Part shown: in pieces, positions 43,231 through 55,522 of the stretch | Layout of the letters: every line of letters starts with the position of its first letter | Position numbering within the stretch: the first letter of the stretch is position 1 | Source: Microbispora sp. H11081 | GTDB lineage: Bacteria; Actinomycetota; Actinomycetes; Streptosporangiales; Streptosporangiaceae | Direction: 5' to 3' | DNA length: 64,000 nucleotides | Assembly: GCF_012999535.1 (NCBI RefSeq) | Contig: NZ_JABBWV010000009.1 | Span: 206,671-270,670 of the forward strand | The notes under the pieces: generated by a model | Databases searched by the model: none | Told to the model about the DNA's origin: nothing | Seen by the model: only the letters and a program-made list of their open reading frames with translations | Translations under genes and position numbers: made by a program

Positions 43231-43262
43231 CGGCCCGGTGCGTCCTGCGACGCGCCGGGCCG
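43231..43262 (+). terminator. Intercistronic hairpin, copy B
   Basis: Same 14 bp stem and CTGC loop as at 42040-42071, 8 bp after the stop of the preceding FN3-CBM2 gene. Confidence 0.6.
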
Positions 43263-43754
43263 TCCCAATCAGAAAGGTGAACCACATGCCCCTGAAGGGC
43301 CTTCGTTCGGTCGCAGCGGTTCTGGGCGCCGGGCTCTCGCTCGCCGCGTCCGCCGCACCCGCCGCCGGCAGCGCGGACACCACCCCGCCCAGCGCTCCGG
43401 GGACACTGTTCCACTGCCCGCTGCCCGGCGCGCCCGGGTCGAGCCTCGGCGTCGGCGTGTCGTTGTGCTGGGGCGCCGCCACCGACGACGTCGGGGTGAC
43501 CGGCTACGACGTCCAGGTCAAGCAGGACGGCGTCTTCACGGCCATCCGTACGACGACCGACCCGGGTTCCATCGTCAGCGGCCTCACCCTTGGGCAGTTG
43601 TACACGTTCCGGGTCATCGCCAGGGACGCGGCCGGGAACGCCGGCCCGCCGTCCAACGAGGTGACGCAGGCCGCGAACTATCTCAGCGGCATGTCGCCGT
43701 CCGCTCCCCCGCCCAGCCCGTCCCCGTCCGCTCCGGTGGACACGACGCCGCCGA
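43231..43754 (+). repeat. Direct repeat, copy B of a 524 bp duplication
   Basis: Second copy of the repeat described at 42040-42563. Confidence 0.8.
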
Positions 43755-44722
43755 CCCGTCCGGAGGGGCTGGGACCGTACAGCGTCTACGTCAACGGAGC
43801 GGCGGGCCTGACGTGGACCCGCTCCACCGACAACGTGGCGGTCTCCGGCTACGACGTGTACGCCTGGATCGACGGCGCCTTCAGCAAGGTGCCGGCCCAG
43901 GTCTCCAACCAGTCCGACGACAAGGTCCTCGCGATCGTGGGCGACCTCACCCCCGGACGCGACTACCTGTTCTACGTCGTGGCGAAGGACGCCGCGGGCA
44001 ACCTGAGCGGGCCCTCCGACCTGGTCCGCCAGCGGGCCATGGTGGAGCCCCCGGGCGCCAGCCCGAGCCCGGGGACCGACACCACGCCACCCGGCACGCC
44101 GACGGGGCTGACCGCCTCGAGCGGGATGTCCGTGCCCGGCGGGGTCTACCTGACCTGGAACACCGTCAGCGACAACAGCGGCGTGCCACCTCGGTACGAC
44201 CTGTTCCGGCGGACCGAGCACGGCTACGCCTACGAAGGCGAGAACGCCACTCCCCGCGACATCGTCACCGGCCTCGAAGGCGGCCGGCCGTATACCTTCC
44301 AGGTCGTGGCCCGCGACGCCGCCGGCAACCTCAGCCTCCCCTCGGCGCCGTACACCGCCGTCGCGCAGCCCGGCGGGACGTCCTCGCCCAGCCCGACCCC
44401 GTCCGATACCGCGTGCAAGGTGACGTACGCGCCCACCACCTGGGGCGGCGGGTTCACCACGTCCCTGACGATCACCAACACCGGCACCACCGCGATCAAC
44501 GGCTGGACCCTGGCGTTCACCTTCCCCGGCACCCAGAAGGTCACCCCGCCCGGCTGGTCGGCCACCTGGACCCAGACCGGAGCGAACGTCACCGCCGCCA
44601 ACCTCGACTGGAACAAGACCATCCAGCCCGGCCGGTCGGTCTACATCGGCTTCAACGGCACCTACACCGGTACGAACGCCAGCCCGGCCGCCTTCACCCT
44701 CAACGGCACCACCTGCTCCTGA
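43286..44722 (+). CDS. Secreted non-catalytic FN3-FN3-FN3-CBM2 cellulose-binding protein
   Basis: A 478-residue exported protein and paralogue of the preceding gene. The signal peptide and first FN3 (to about residue 150) are nearly identical to it. FN3-2 and FN3-3 differ: they lack the Cys pair and carry the standard 'VSGYDVY…FYVVAKDAAGNLSGPS' pattern. The CBM2 (about 375-478) is more diverged from the other two (TPP, NKTIQPG). No catalytic motif. It probably binds cellulose and acts with the GH9 enzyme. ATG 43286 with AAAGGTG upstream. Confidence 0.85.
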   Translation: MPLKGLRSVAAVLGAGLSLAASAAPAAGSADTTPPSAPGTLFHCPLPGAPGSSLGVGVSLCWGAATDDVGVTGYDVQVKQDGVFTAIRTTTDPGSIVSGLTLGQLYTFRVIARDAAGNAGPPSNEVTQAANYLSGMSPSAPPPSPSPSAPVDTTPPTRPEGLGPYSVYVNGAAGLTWTRSTDNVAVSGYDVYAWIDGAFSKVPAQVSNQSDDKVLAIVGDLTPGRDYLFYVVAKDAAGNLSGPSDLVRQRAMVEPPGASPSPGTDTTPPGTPTGLTASSGMSVPGGVYLTWNTVSDNSGVPPRYDLFRRTEHGYAYEGENATPRDIVTGLEGGRPYTFQVVARDAAGNLSLPSAPYTAVAQPGGTSSPSPTPSDTACKVTYAPTTWGGGFTTSLTITNTGTTAINGWTLAFTFPGTQKVTPPGWSATWTQTGANVTAANLDWNKTIQPGRSVYIGFNGTYTGTNASPAAFTLNGTTCS

Positions 44723-44767
44723 GCGAACCACCGGGATCAGCGCGCGGGCTCCTGGGATGATGGCGGC

Positions 44768-45529
44768 ATGACCGACGCCTTGCCCGGGCTTGAGACCGGT
44801 GCCGAATCCGCGCCCGCCGCGCCACCGCGGCGGGCGGCCGGATACGAGATCGAAGACGAGCTGCGCGCGGCGGGGGCGATCCACATCGCGGGCGTGGACG
44901 AGGTGGGCCGCGGCGCGTGGGCGGGCCCGGTGGTGGTCTGCGCCGCCGTCACCGCCTTCGGCCCGCCGCCCGAGCTGGCAGGACGCGGGGAGCGCACGGT
45001 CCGGCTGACCGACTCCAAGCTGCTCGGCCCGGCCCAGCGTGAGGCGTTCGCCGCGGTCCTGCCGGGCTGGGTCACCTGCCACGCGTACGGCGAGTCGGGT
45101 CCGGAGGAGATCGACGAGGTCGGCATGACCGAGGCGCTGCGCCGGGCCGCGTGCCGGGCTCTGGAGGCCCTGCCACTACGGCCCGACGTGGTGCTCCTCG
45201 ACGGCGCGCACGACTTCCTCGGCCGGCCGTGGCGGGTGCGCTGCGAGGTCAAGGCCGACCAGCGGTCGGTGTCGGTGGCCGCCGCGTCGGTGCTGGCCAA
45301 GGTCCACCGCGACCGCATGATGGCGGAGATCGGCGAGGCGCACCCGGCGTACGGCTTCGCCGCCAACGCGGGCTACCCCTCCCCCGTGCACCAGCAGGCG
45401 CTGGCGGAGACGGGACCGACACCGCACCACCGGCTGTCGTGGTCGTACCTCGACGACCTCCCCCGGTGGCGGCACCTGCGCAAGCACCGCGACCCCCTGG
45501 CCGGCACCGGCCAGATGACCCTCCTCTGA
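44768..45529 (+). CDS. rnhB: Ribonuclease HII
   Basis: A 253-residue RNase HII that cuts RNA in RNA-DNA hybrids and single ribonucleotides in DNA. Catalytic acidic residues are visible: '[17 protein letters not shown]' (Asp44, Glu45), '[15 protein letters not shown]', '[12 protein letters not shown]' and '[25 protein letters not shown]'. An Ala/Pro-rich N-terminal extension of about 30 residues precedes the fold. It starts 45 bp after the FN3-CBM2 gene. Confidence 0.95.
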   Translation: MTDALPGLETGAESAPAAPPRRAAGYEIEDELRAAGAIHIAGVDEVGRGAWAGPVVVCAAVTAFGPPPELAGRGERTVRLTDSKLLGPAQREAFAAVLPGWVTCHAYGESGPEEIDEVGMTEALRRAACRALEALPLRPDVVLLDGAHDFLGRPWRVRCEVKADQRSVSVAAASVLAKVHRDRMMAEIGEAHPAYGFAANAGYPSPVHQQALAETGPTPHHRLSWSYLDDLPRWRHLRKHRDPLAGTGQMTLL

Positions 45530-45567
45530 CCGGCAGCCCCACCCGCCCGGACCGGCAGCAGCCGACG

Positions 45568-45690
45568 TCAAGGCCGGTCGTAAATGGAATGATCACCGAT
45601 GCGGCGCCAGCGAAGGAGGGGTGAACCGTCATCGGCCGTGTCGAACTCGAACGTCGCCCTGCCGTCAGGCGAGGCGAAGTCCGCGGACCG
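45568..45690 (-). other. Possible small toxin ORF overlapping the antitoxin end
   Basis: A frame downstream of and overlapping the Phd-type antitoxin stop. Its last 29 residues run 'ATFEFDTADDGSPLL' then RWRRIGDHSIYDRP and stop at 45568-45570. The ending W-R-R-I-G-x-H-x-I-Y-x-x-P recalls tiny proteins found beside Phd antitoxins in actinobacteria (from memory, not searched). No clear start codon was found in the frame near the antitoxin end, so the exact gene, or whether it is a remnant, is open. Confidence 0.3.
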
Positions 45691-45949
45691 CGTCTATTTC
45701 CGCGAAGAGATCATCCATGCTGTCGAAGGATCGGATCCGACCCTCTCGGATATCGGCCTCGGCCTCGGCCTCGGCCTCTTGCCACCCGGGCGTCCAGTAC
45801 CAGGCTTCGTCCGTCGGCACGATGGCGGCGACTCGGCGACCCTGATCAGTGAGATAGGCGATCGTGTGTCGCTGGGCAGCGGCGGCGATGACGTCGGGCA
45901 GGTGGCCATCGGCCTCGTCCAGCGGCACCTCGAACGCGTTCTCACTCAT
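45665..45949 (-). CDS. Phd/YefM-type antitoxin
   Basis: A 94-residue protein with an N-terminal prevent-host-death fold: 'FEVPLDEADGHLPDVIAAAAQRHTIAYLTDQGRRVAAIVPTDEAWYW' reported by its parts EVPLDEADGHLPDVIA and RVAAIVPTDEA. The C-terminal half is acidic and would bind a toxin. ATG 45949 (MSENAFEV) gives the normal Phd start. No standard RelE/ParE/Fic toxin gene follows; a tiny frame overlapping its 3' end is the only candidate. Confidence 0.75.
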   Translation of the reverse strand: MSENAFEVPLDEADGHLPDVIAAAAQRHTIAYLTDQGRRVAAIVPTDEAWYWTPGWQEAEAEAEADIREGRIRSFDSMDDLFAEIDAVRGLRLA

Positions 45950-46064
45950 GTCGCGAGTGTAGGTCGTAGCATGTGCGGGGGTCACACGCCGAAGAGTAAC
46001 GGACCAACCACGTTACGTTTCGCCATTTGCCATCGCTGGCCGCGCCTGGGGTGGGCAAGTCGGG

Positions 46065-46490
46065 TCAGGGAAGGGCGGGCGGGGCGAGGTCGCCGGGGGT
46101 CAGGCCCATGCCGTCGGGCACGGCGGCGGGGTCGGAGCCCACGTGCAGCGGCCTGTTGTCCTTGTCCACGAAGACGACGCGGGGCTTGAGCGCCTTGACC
46201 TCGTCCTCGGCGACCAGCGCGTACGCGATGATGATCACGAGGTCGCCGACCGAGATGAGGCGGGCGGCCGCGCCGTTGATGCCGATGACGCCGGAGCCCG
46301 CCGGGCCCTCGATCACGTAGGTGGACAGGCGGTTGCCGTTGTCGATGTCCACGATGTCGACCTTCTCGCCCTCGACGAGATCGGCCTCGGCCATCAGGTC
46401 CGCGTCGATCGTCACCGAGCCGACGTAGTGCAGATCGGCCTGCGTGACGGTGGCGCGGTGGATCTTCGACTTCATCAGCGTGCGGAACAT
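46065..46490 (-). CDS. panD: Aspartate 1-decarboxylase PanD
   Basis: A 141-residue pyruvoyl enzyme making beta-alanine for pantothenate and CoA. Self-cleavage at Gly24-Ser25 (HYVGSVTID), with Lys9, His11, Tyr22 and the later '[12 protein letters not shown]' all conserved. ATG 46490 preceded by GGGAG. The frame is open upstream but without these features. No panB/panC gene is in the window; it sits 86 bp after soxG on the same strand, which may be chance. Confidence 0.95.
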   Translation of the reverse strand: MFRTLMKSKIHRATVTQADLHYVGSVTIDADLMAEADLVEGEKVDIVDIDNGNRLSTYVIEGPAGSGVIGINGAAARLISVGDLVIIIAYALVAEDEVKALKPRVVFVDKDNRPLHVGSDPAAVPDGMGLTPGDLAPPALP

Positions 46491-46576
46491 GATCTCCCAC
46501 CGGGGTGCGGACTGCCCTCCTTCGAGCGCCCTCGATGGTATGTCACGTGCCTCACCGGCAGGACCACCGCCCGTCG

Positions 46577-47188
46577 TCAGGCCGGTCCGGCCTCCCTGGC
46601 CGGGGGCTTGACGTACTCCACGGACGCGTCCAGCAGCCACTCCGCGGCGTACGCGGCGAAGGACGAGCGGACCAGCAGCCGGAAGCCGTCCTCGTCCGCG
46701 ACCAGGACGACTCCGGTCCTCGCCAGCGTGGTCTGGGCGCACCGGCCCGGGCCGAACGCCCGGGGATGCAGGTCCAGGGCGCAGCCGTGGGCCAGCACGT
46801 CCCGCGCCCGCTCCCCCGCGACCACCAGGGTGGTGCGCTGGGCCGACACGTCGACCACCGACACGTGCTCGCCGGCCGCCGCCTCGGTGAGCCGCTCCAC
46901 CAGGCCGGGGGCGGCGCCGTCAGGGCCCAGCACCAGCCACTCGTCCGGCCCGAGCCACAGGACCTCCAGGTCGCCGCCGCCCGCCGCGGTGCCGGGCTCC
47001 ATCGGCAGCGGCACCCCGATCGCCGTCCCGATGCGCTCCGCCGCCGGGCTCTTGGGGTCCACCCGGAGGTTGATCTGGGACAGGAAGGGGATCTCGGCCA
47101 GGCGCAGGCCGCCGCCCGCGCTCGCCGCCTCGAACCTCGCCGCGAACGCCGCGGCCGGACTCCTGCGCACAACCGTCGGCTCAGCCAT
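46577..47188 (-). CDS. soxG: Sarcosine oxidase subunit gamma
   Basis: A 203-residue gamma subunit of heterotetrameric sarcosine oxidase. It resembles the first domain of GCV_T: '[18 protein letters not shown]', '[33 protein letters not shown]' and '[32 protein letters not shown]' reported by [15 protein letters not shown] and [15 protein letters not shown]. It overlaps soxA by 8 bp and is the last gene of the soxBDAG group. Confidence 0.88.
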   Translation of the reverse strand: MAEPTVVRRSPAAAFAARFEAASAGGGLRLAEIPFLSQINLRVDPKSPAAERIGTAIGVPLPMEPGTAAGGGDLEVLWLGPDEWLVLGPDGAAPGLVERLTEAAAGEHVSVVDVSAQRTTLVVAGERARDVLAHGCALDLHPRAFGPGRCAQTTLARTGVVLVADEDGFRLLVRSSFAAYAAEWLLDASVEYVKPPAREAGPA

Positions 47189-50060
47189 CGCGGCGCGCTC
47201 CTTCCGGGTCGTACAGCACGTGGGACGTCACGGTGACGGGCACCAGGTCCGCCCCGACCGGCGCGTACAGCCGTTCACCGGCCCGCTCGCGCCCGCCGCT
47301 CACCAGCGCGAGCGCGAACGTACGGCCCAGCGCGGCGCTGCGGTAGCTGGAGGTGACGAAGCCGAGCGTCGGCACCGGCGGCTCGGGCAGCGCCGAGGTC
47401 TCCACGAGGTGAGCGCCCTCGGGCAGCAGCACGCCGGGGTCCTCCGGCAGCAGGCCGACCAGGTGCTTGCGGTCTGGCCTGGAGGTGTCCGCCCGGGCGA
47501 AGGACCGCTTGCCGACGAAGTCGGCCTTCTTCTTCGACACGATCCACTCCATGCCGAGGTCCTGCGGCGTGACCGTGCCGTCGGTGTCCTGGCCGACGAT
47601 GGGGAACCCCTTCTCCGCGCGCAGGACGTGCATGGTCTCGGTCCCGTACGGCGTGACCTCGCCGGACGCCATGATCGACTCCCACAGGGCGAGCCCGGCC
47701 CAGGAGGACACGTTGATCTCGTAGGCCAGTTCGCCGGAGAAGCTGATCCGGCAGACCCGCGCCCCGATCCCGGCGACCTCGGCGTCCCGCCACGTCATGA
47801 ACGGGAAGCTCGGGTTGTCCACCGCGAGGCCGGGGGCGAGCCGCGCCAGCACCTCGCGGGAGCGCGGCCCGACGAGCGCGACGGTGGCCCACTGCTCGGT
47901 GACCGAGGTGCAGTGCGCCCGCAGGCCGGGCCACTCGGTCTGCAGCCACTCCTCCATCCAGTCGAGCACCGCCGCCGCGTTGCCCGTGGTCGTGGTGACG
48001 AGGAAGCGGTCGTCCGCCAGGCGGATGACGGTGCCGTCGTCGAAGACCATGCCGTCGGGGCGGCACATCACGCCGTAGCGGATAGAGCCGACCTTGAGCG
48101 TGCTCATCATGTTCGTGTAGAGCCGGTCGAGCAGCACGGCCGCGTCCGGGCCGACCACCTCGATCTTGCCGAGCGTGGATGCGTCCATCGCCGCGACGTC
48201 CTCGCGCGCCGCCCGGCACTCGCGCAGCACGGCGGCCTCCATGTCCTCACCCGGGTCCTCACCATGCTGCGGGTAGTACCAGGGCCGCTTCCACTGCCCG
48301 ACGTTCTCGAACAGCGCCCCGCGCGCGACGTGCCACTCGTGCATCGCGGTGACGCGGACCGGGTCGTGCAGCGGCCCCCGGTCCCGGCCCGCGAGCGCGG
48401 CGAACGAGACCGGCGTGTACGGCGCGCGGAACGTCGTGGTCCCGAGTTCCGCGACGTCGACGCCGAGCGCGTGCGCCACGACGCCGCTGGTCAGCAGGCC
48501 GGACGTCTTGCCCTGGTCGTGCGCGGTGCCCGCCGTGGTGTAGCGCTTGACGTGCTCGACCGAGCTGAGGCCCGCGCCGACCGCGCGCAGCACCTCTCCC
48601 ACCGTGACGTCCCGCTGCAGGTCCACGAAGTGCGTGCCGTAGTCGCCGCTCTCCACGAGCCACACATGCTCGGCGGGCGCGGCGGCGGGCTCCTCCTCTG
48701 CGGCGGGGACGTCGATCTCGGGCGGCGCGGTGAGACCGGCTCCGGCGAGCGCGCGGCGGCCCGCCTCCGCGCCGTCCTCCAGGCAGCCGCGCAGCGTCGC
48801 CACGCCCCGGGCGAAGCCGGCGGCCTCCACCGCCTGGCGGGTCTCGCCGGGGGTGAACGCGCCCAGCGCCTCGTCGTACCGCAGCGTGCCCCCGGCCTGG
48901 CTGAACAGGTGCGCCACCGGTGTCCAGCCGCCGGACACGAGCAGCAGGTCGGCGGGGATCTCCCGGGCCTCGCCGCCCGAGCCCTGTGCTTCCGGGCGCG
49001 GAGCGACGTCGACCGAGGAGACCTCGCCCTCGCCCCTGGCGGCGGTGACCACGTGCCCGGTCAGGACCTCGATGCCGCGCTCGGCGCAGCGCGCGGCCCA
49101 CGTCTCGCCGGGGGCCTGCCGTACGTCGGCGATCGCGGCGATCTCCACCCCGGCGCCGGCGAGGTCGAGCGCCGCGGCGTACGCGCTGTCGTTGGTGGTG
49201 AACACGACCGCCCGGCGTCCGGGCAGGACGCGGTGGTGGTTCGCGTACGCGCGTGCCGCGCCGGCCAGCATCACCCCGGGCAGGTCGTTGCCCGCGAAGG
49301 CGACGAACCGCTCGTGGCCGCCGGTCGCCAGCACCACGCGCTTGGCGCGGATCCGCCACACGCGCTCGCGCGCCACGCCGGCGGGGGCGGCGGCGCCCAG
49401 GTGGTTCGTCCGGCGCTCGACCGCGACCACGTAGTTGTCGTCGTAGTGGCCGAGCACGGTGGTGCGGCGCAGCACGCGCACCTCCGGCAGTGCGGCCAGC
49501 GCGGCGACCTCCCGGGCCGCCCACTCACGGCCGGGCCTGCCGTCCAGTGTCTCGGCGGTGCCGAGCAGGCTGCCGCCCGGCTCGGGCCGCTCGTCGGCCA
49601 GGATCACCCGGGCGCCGGCCCGCGCGGCCACGCCGGCCGCGGCGATGCCGGCCGGTCCCGCCCCCACGACGAGCACGTCGCAATGGGCGTGCACGGCGTC
49701 GTAGCGGGCGGGGTCGGGGCGGTCGGCCAGCCTGCCCTGCCCCGGCAGGCCCGTGGCGACCAGTCCGTCGTACAGTTCGACGGTCGTCGCCTGGAGCATG
49801 GGCTCGGGGAAGGGCTCCTCGATCTGCACGAGCGCGTTCGGCTCCTCGCTGCCCGCGGCGTACACGCCGCGCGGACGGCCGAACCTGATGCTGCTCGCCA
49901 CCGCGCGCACGCCGTTGGCCAGCAGCGCCGAGGCCAGCGTGTCGCCCTCCAGGCCCTCGTAGTCCCGGCCGTCGAACCGGAAGCGCAGCGTCTTGCCCGT
50001 CGCGCCCTCGCGACGGTAGGGCTGCCCGGCCCTGCTGGTTTGCTCGCTTCGCTCGCTCAT
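47181..50060 (-). CDS. soxA: Sarcosine oxidase subunit alpha
   Basis: A 959-residue subunit. N-terminal ferredoxin-like domain (about 25-100: 'LRFRFDGRDYEGLEGDTLASALLANG', no iron-sulfur Cys). NAD(P)/FAD domain from about 125 ('VLVVGAGPAGIAAAGVAARAGARVILADERPEPGGSLL'), second nucleotide motif near 290 ('GRRAVVFTTNDSAYAAALDLAGAGVEI'), and C-terminal GCV_T folate domain about 560-950 ('SYSGELAYEINV'-type, here 'SFSGELAYEINVSSWAG'). It receives the methyl-derived C1 unit on tetrahydrofolate, giving 5,10-methylene-THF. Start ATG 50060 overlaps the soxD stop (ATGA). Confidence 0.93.
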   Translation of the reverse strand: MSERSEQTSRAGQPYRREGATGKTLRFRFDGRDYEGLEGDTLASALLANGVRAVASSIRFGRPRGVYAAGSEEPNALVQIEEPFPEPMLQATTVELYDGLVATGLPGQGRLADRPDPARYDAVHAHCDVLVVGAGPAGIAAAGVAARAGARVILADERPEPGGSLLGTAETLDGRPGREWAAREVAALAALPEVRVLRRTTVLGHYDDNYVVAVERRTNHLGAAAPAGVARERVWRIRAKRVVLATGGHERFVAFAGNDLPGVMLAGAARAYANHHRVLPGRRAVVFTTNDSAYAAALDLAGAGVEIAAIADVRQAPGETWAARCAERGIEVLTGHVVTAARGEGEVSSVDVAPRPEAQGSGGEAREIPADLLLVSGGWTPVAHLFSQAGGTLRYDEALGAFTPGETRQAVEAAGFARGVATLRGCLEDGAEAGRRALAGAGLTAPPEIDVPAAEEEPAAAPAEHVWLVESGDYGTHFVDLQRDVTVGEVLRAVGAGLSSVEHVKRYTTAGTAHDQGKTSGLLTSGVVAHALGVDVAELGTTTFRAPYTPVSFAALAGRDRGPLHDPVRVTAMHEWHVARGALFENVGQWKRPWYYPQHGEDPGEDMEAAVLRECRAAREDVAAMDASTLGKIEVVGPDAAVLLDRLYTNMMSTLKVGSIRYGVMCRPDGMVFDDGTVIRLADDRFLVTTTTGNAAAVLDWMEEWLQTEWPGLRAHCTSVTEQWATVALVGPRSREVLARLAPGLAVDNPSFPFMTWRDAEVAGIGARVCRISFSGELAYEINVSSWAGLALWESIMASGEVTPYGTETMHVLRAEKGFPIVGQDTDGTVTPQDLGMEWIVSKKKADFVGKRSFARADTSRPDRKHLVGLLPEDPGVLLPEGAHLVETSALPEPPVPTLGFVTSSYRSAALGRTFALALVSGGRERAGERLYAPVGADLVPVTVTSHVLYDPEGARRDG

Positions 50061-50335
50061 GCGATCACCGGCCGCGGCTCGCCCACCCGGTAGACGGCGT
50101 GGACCTCGTTGGTGGCGGTGTCGCGTACGGCGTTGAACCAGCGGCGGCACCCGGCGGCGTGGCTCCACCGCTCCGCGAACAGGCCCTTGGGGTTGTCACG
50201 GAAGAACAGGTAGCGGGCCCACTCCTCGTCGGAGAGGGCGGCGGGCTCCTCCGGGTAGGCGACGTGGGCCTGCCCCCCGTAGTGGAACTCGGCCTCGTCC
50301 CTGGGCCCGCACCACGGGCAGGGGATCAGCAGCAT
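50057..50335 (-). CDS. soxD: Sarcosine oxidase subunit delta
   Basis: A 92-residue zinc subunit: 'LLIPCPWCGPRDEAEFHYGG' with Cys6 and Cys9, and later 'SHAAGCRRWFNAVRDT' supplying further ligands. Also the family's 'EEWARYLFFRDNPKG'. ATG 50335 starts the normal family N-terminus. Order soxB-soxD-soxA-soxG with short overlaps is the standard sarcosine oxidase operon. Confidence 0.93.
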   Translation of the reverse strand: MLLIPCPWCGPRDEAEFHYGGQAHVAYPEEPAALSDEEWARYLFFRDNPKGLFAERWSHAAGCRRWFNAVRDTATNEVHAVYRVGEPRPVIA

Positions 50336-50348
50336 GTACCTCTCCGTA

Positions 50349-51596
50349 TCAGTGCGCGACGGCGGCTGCGCCGTGCTCGTCGACGAGCTTCCCCGTGGTG
50401 AACCGCTCAAGGGAGAAGGGGGCGTTGAGCGGGTGTGGCTCGCCCGTGGCGACGGTGTGGGCGAAGCACCAGCCGACGCCCGGCGTGGCCTTGAAGCCGC
50501 CGGTGCCCCACCCGCAGTTGACGTACAGGTCCTCGACGGGGGTGAGCCCGACGATCGGCGAGGCGTCGGGGGTCACGTCCACCACGCCGCCCCAGGTCCG
50601 CAGCACGTGCGCCCGGGCGAAGACCGGGAAAAGCTCCAGCGCGGCCGACATCTGCCGCTCGATGATGTGGAACGCGCCGCGCTGCCGGTAGGAGTTGGCC
50701 GCGTCGATGCCCGCGCCCATGACCAGTTCGCCCTTGTGCGCCTGGCTCACGTACACGTGGACCGCGTTCGACATGACGACGGTGGGGTGCACCGGCTCCA
50801 GCAGTTCCGACACCAGCGCCTGCAGCGGGTGGCTCTGCAGCGGCAGCGACACCCCGGCGTGCCCGGCGACGACCGACGAGTGCCCGGCGGCGGCGAGCGC
50901 GACCCTCTTGGCGGCGATGGGGCCGCGGGTGGTCTGGACGCCGGTCACCCGGCCGTCGCGCACGTCGAGTCCGGTCACCTCGCAGTGCTCGATCATGTCG
51001 ACCCCGAGGTCGGCCGCCGCCTTGGCGAAGCCCCACGCGACGTAGTCGTGCTTGGCAATGCCCGCCCTGGGCTGGTAGGTGCCGCCGAGCACCGGGTAGC
51101 GCACATCGGGCGAGACGTCGACGATCGGGCAGACCTCCTTGACCTGCTCCGGCGTCAGCCACTCGGCGTCCACGCCGTTGAGCCGGTTGGCGTTGACCCG
51201 GCGCACGCTGTCGCGCACGTCCTGCAGGCTGTGCGCGAGGTTGAGCACGCCGCGCTGGCTGAACAGCAGGGGGTAGCCGAGGTCCTCCTCCAGGCCCTCC
51301 CACAGCTTCAGCGCGTGCTCGTAGATGCCCGCGCTCTCGTCCCACAGGTAGTTGGACCGGATGATCGTGGTGTTGCGGGCCATGTTGCCGCCCGCGAGCC
51401 ATCCGCGCTCCAGCACCGCGACGTCGGTGATCCCGTGGTTCTTGGCCAGGTAGTAGGCCGTGGCCAGGCCGTGGCCGCCGCCGCCGACGATCACCACGTC
51501 GTACGCGCGCCTGGGCTCGGCCGAGCGCCACAGCCGGTCGGGGTGATCGGGGAGGTCGGCTCCCGGCGTCCTGCGCCCTTGAGTTCCGGGACTCAC
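50349..51596 (-). CDS. soxB: Sarcosine oxidase subunit beta
   Basis: A 415-residue FAD subunit that oxidises the N-methyl group of sarcosine. Rossmann motif '[24 protein letters not shown]' near the N-terminus, '[50 protein letters not shown]', reported by [10 protein letters not shown] and [14 protein letters not shown], and the C-terminal '[20 protein letters not shown]' FAD closing motif. The GTG at 51596 overlaps the glyA stop (GTGA). The frame stays open upstream within glyA but is not coding there. Confidence 0.93.
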   Translation of the reverse strand: MSPGTQGRRTPGADLPDHPDRLWRSAEPRRAYDVVIVGGGGHGLATAYYLAKNHGITDVAVLERGWLAGGNMARNTTIIRSNYLWDESAGIYEHALKLWEGLEEDLGYPLLFSQRGVLNLAHSLQDVRDSVRRVNANRLNGVDAEWLTPEQVKEVCPIVDVSPDVRYPVLGGTYQPRAGIAKHDYVAWGFAKAAADLGVDMIEHCEVTGLDVRDGRVTGVQTTRGPIAAKRVALAAAGHSSVVAGHAGVSLPLQSHPLQALVSELLEPVHPTVVMSNAVHVYVSQAHKGELVMGAGIDAANSYRQRGAFHIIERQMSAALELFPVFARAHVLRTWGGVVDVTPDASPIVGLTPVEDLYVNCGWGTGGFKATPGVGWCFAHTVATGEPHPLNAPFSLERFTTGKLVDEHGAAAVAH

Positions 51597-52884
51597 CGAG
51601 TCTCTCCGTTCATGCCGGGGTAGAGCGGGTGCTTGGCCGCGAGCGCCTCGACCCGGGCGCGCAGGGCCGTCAGGTCGGCGCCGGGACGCAGCGCCTGGGC
51701 GATGACGTCCGACACCTCCGCGAACTCGGGGCGGGCGAAGCCCCGGGTGGCCAGGGCAGGGGTGCCGATCCGCAGCCCCGAGGTGACCATCGGGGGCCGG
51801 GGGTCGAACGGCACCGCGTTGCGGTTGACCGTGATCCCGGCCTCGTGGAGCAGGTCCTCGGCCTGGCGGCCGTCCAGCTCCGACGCGCGCAGGTCGACCA
51901 GCACCAGGTGGACGTCCGTCCCGCCGGACAGCACGCGTACGCCCGCCTCGGCGGCGTCGGGGGCGAGCAGCCGGTCGGCGAGGATCCGCGCGCCCTCCAG
52001 CGTGCGGCGTTGCCGGTCGCGGAACCACTCCCCCGCCGCGATCCTGAACGCGACGGCCTTGGCCGCGACGACGTGCTCGAGCGGGCCGCCCTGCTGGCCC
52101 GGGAACACCGACGAGTTGATCTTCTTCGCCAGGTCCTCGGTGGACAGGATCACCCCGCCCCTGGGCCCGCCGAGCGTCTTGTGCGTGGTCGTGGTGACGA
52201 CGTGCGCGTGCGGGACGGGCGACGGGTGCAGCCCCGCCGCGACCAGCCCGGCGAAGTGCGCCATGTCCACCATCAGGTACGCCCCGACCTCGTCGGCGAT
52301 CCGCCGGAACGCCGCGAAGTCGAGGTGGCGGGGATAGGCCGACCAGCCCGCGATGATCAGCTTGGGCCGGTGCTCGCGGGCGAGCCGCTCGACCTCGTCC
52401 ATGTCCACGAGGCTGTCGCTCTCGCGCACGTGGTAGGCCACGACGTTGTAGAGCCGGCCGGAGAAGTTGATCCGCATGCCGTGGGTGAGGTGACCGCCGT
52501 GCGCGAGGTCGAGACCGAGGATGGTGTCACCCGGTTCGAGCAGCGCGGACATGGCCGCCGCGTTGGCCTGCGCCCCCGAGTGGGGCTGCACGTTCGCGGC
52601 CTCGGCGCCGAACAGCGCCTTCACCCGGTCGATCGCCAGCCGCTCGATCACGTCGACGTGCTCACAGCCGCCGTAGTAGCGCCTGCCCGGGTAGCCCTCC
52701 GCGTACTTGTTGGTGAGCACCGAGCCCTGCGCCTGCATGACAGAGACGGGCGCGAAGTTCTCCGAGGCGATCATCTCCAGGGTGGACCGCTGGCGGCGCG
52801 TCTCCGCGCCGATCGCCGCCGCGACCTCCGGGTCGGCCTCGGCGAGCGGCACGTCCATCACCGAATCGTTCACTTCAGTCCTCA

Positions 52885-52885
<1 letters not shown>
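51593..52885 (-). CDS. glyA: Serine hydroxymethyltransferase
   Basis: A 430-residue PLP enzyme that joins glycine with 5,10-methylene-THF to serine. PLP lysine motif '[16 protein letters not shown]', '[34 protein letters not shown]', reported by SENF and [13 protein letters not shown], and '[14 protein letters not shown]' are all present. Its place inside the betaine/sarcosine operon shows it is a catabolic copy that consumes the glycine and C1 units made there. GTG start overlaps the preceding stop by one base (TAGTG). Confidence 0.95.
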
Positions 52886-55382
<2,497 letters not shown>

Positions 55383-55522
55383 ACAAGCGTGACGTGTCAT
55401 ATCGCGGGTGTCAAGCGTCAAAGACGGCACGAAACCGCACCTTCCCGGGTGTGCGGCGTCCGCGCGGAAGGGCCGCTTCCGTGGGCCGGGCGGCGTGGAG
55501 GCTCAAGCGCTACAGTCCGGCT

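Noticed and set aside
46143..50093. Very long plus-strand frame (over 1300 codons) opposite soxA/soxG/panD
   Set aside because: Mirror frame of the sox genes in GC-rich DNA; His/Arg/Gly-rich, no recognisable fold and no ribosome-binding site.
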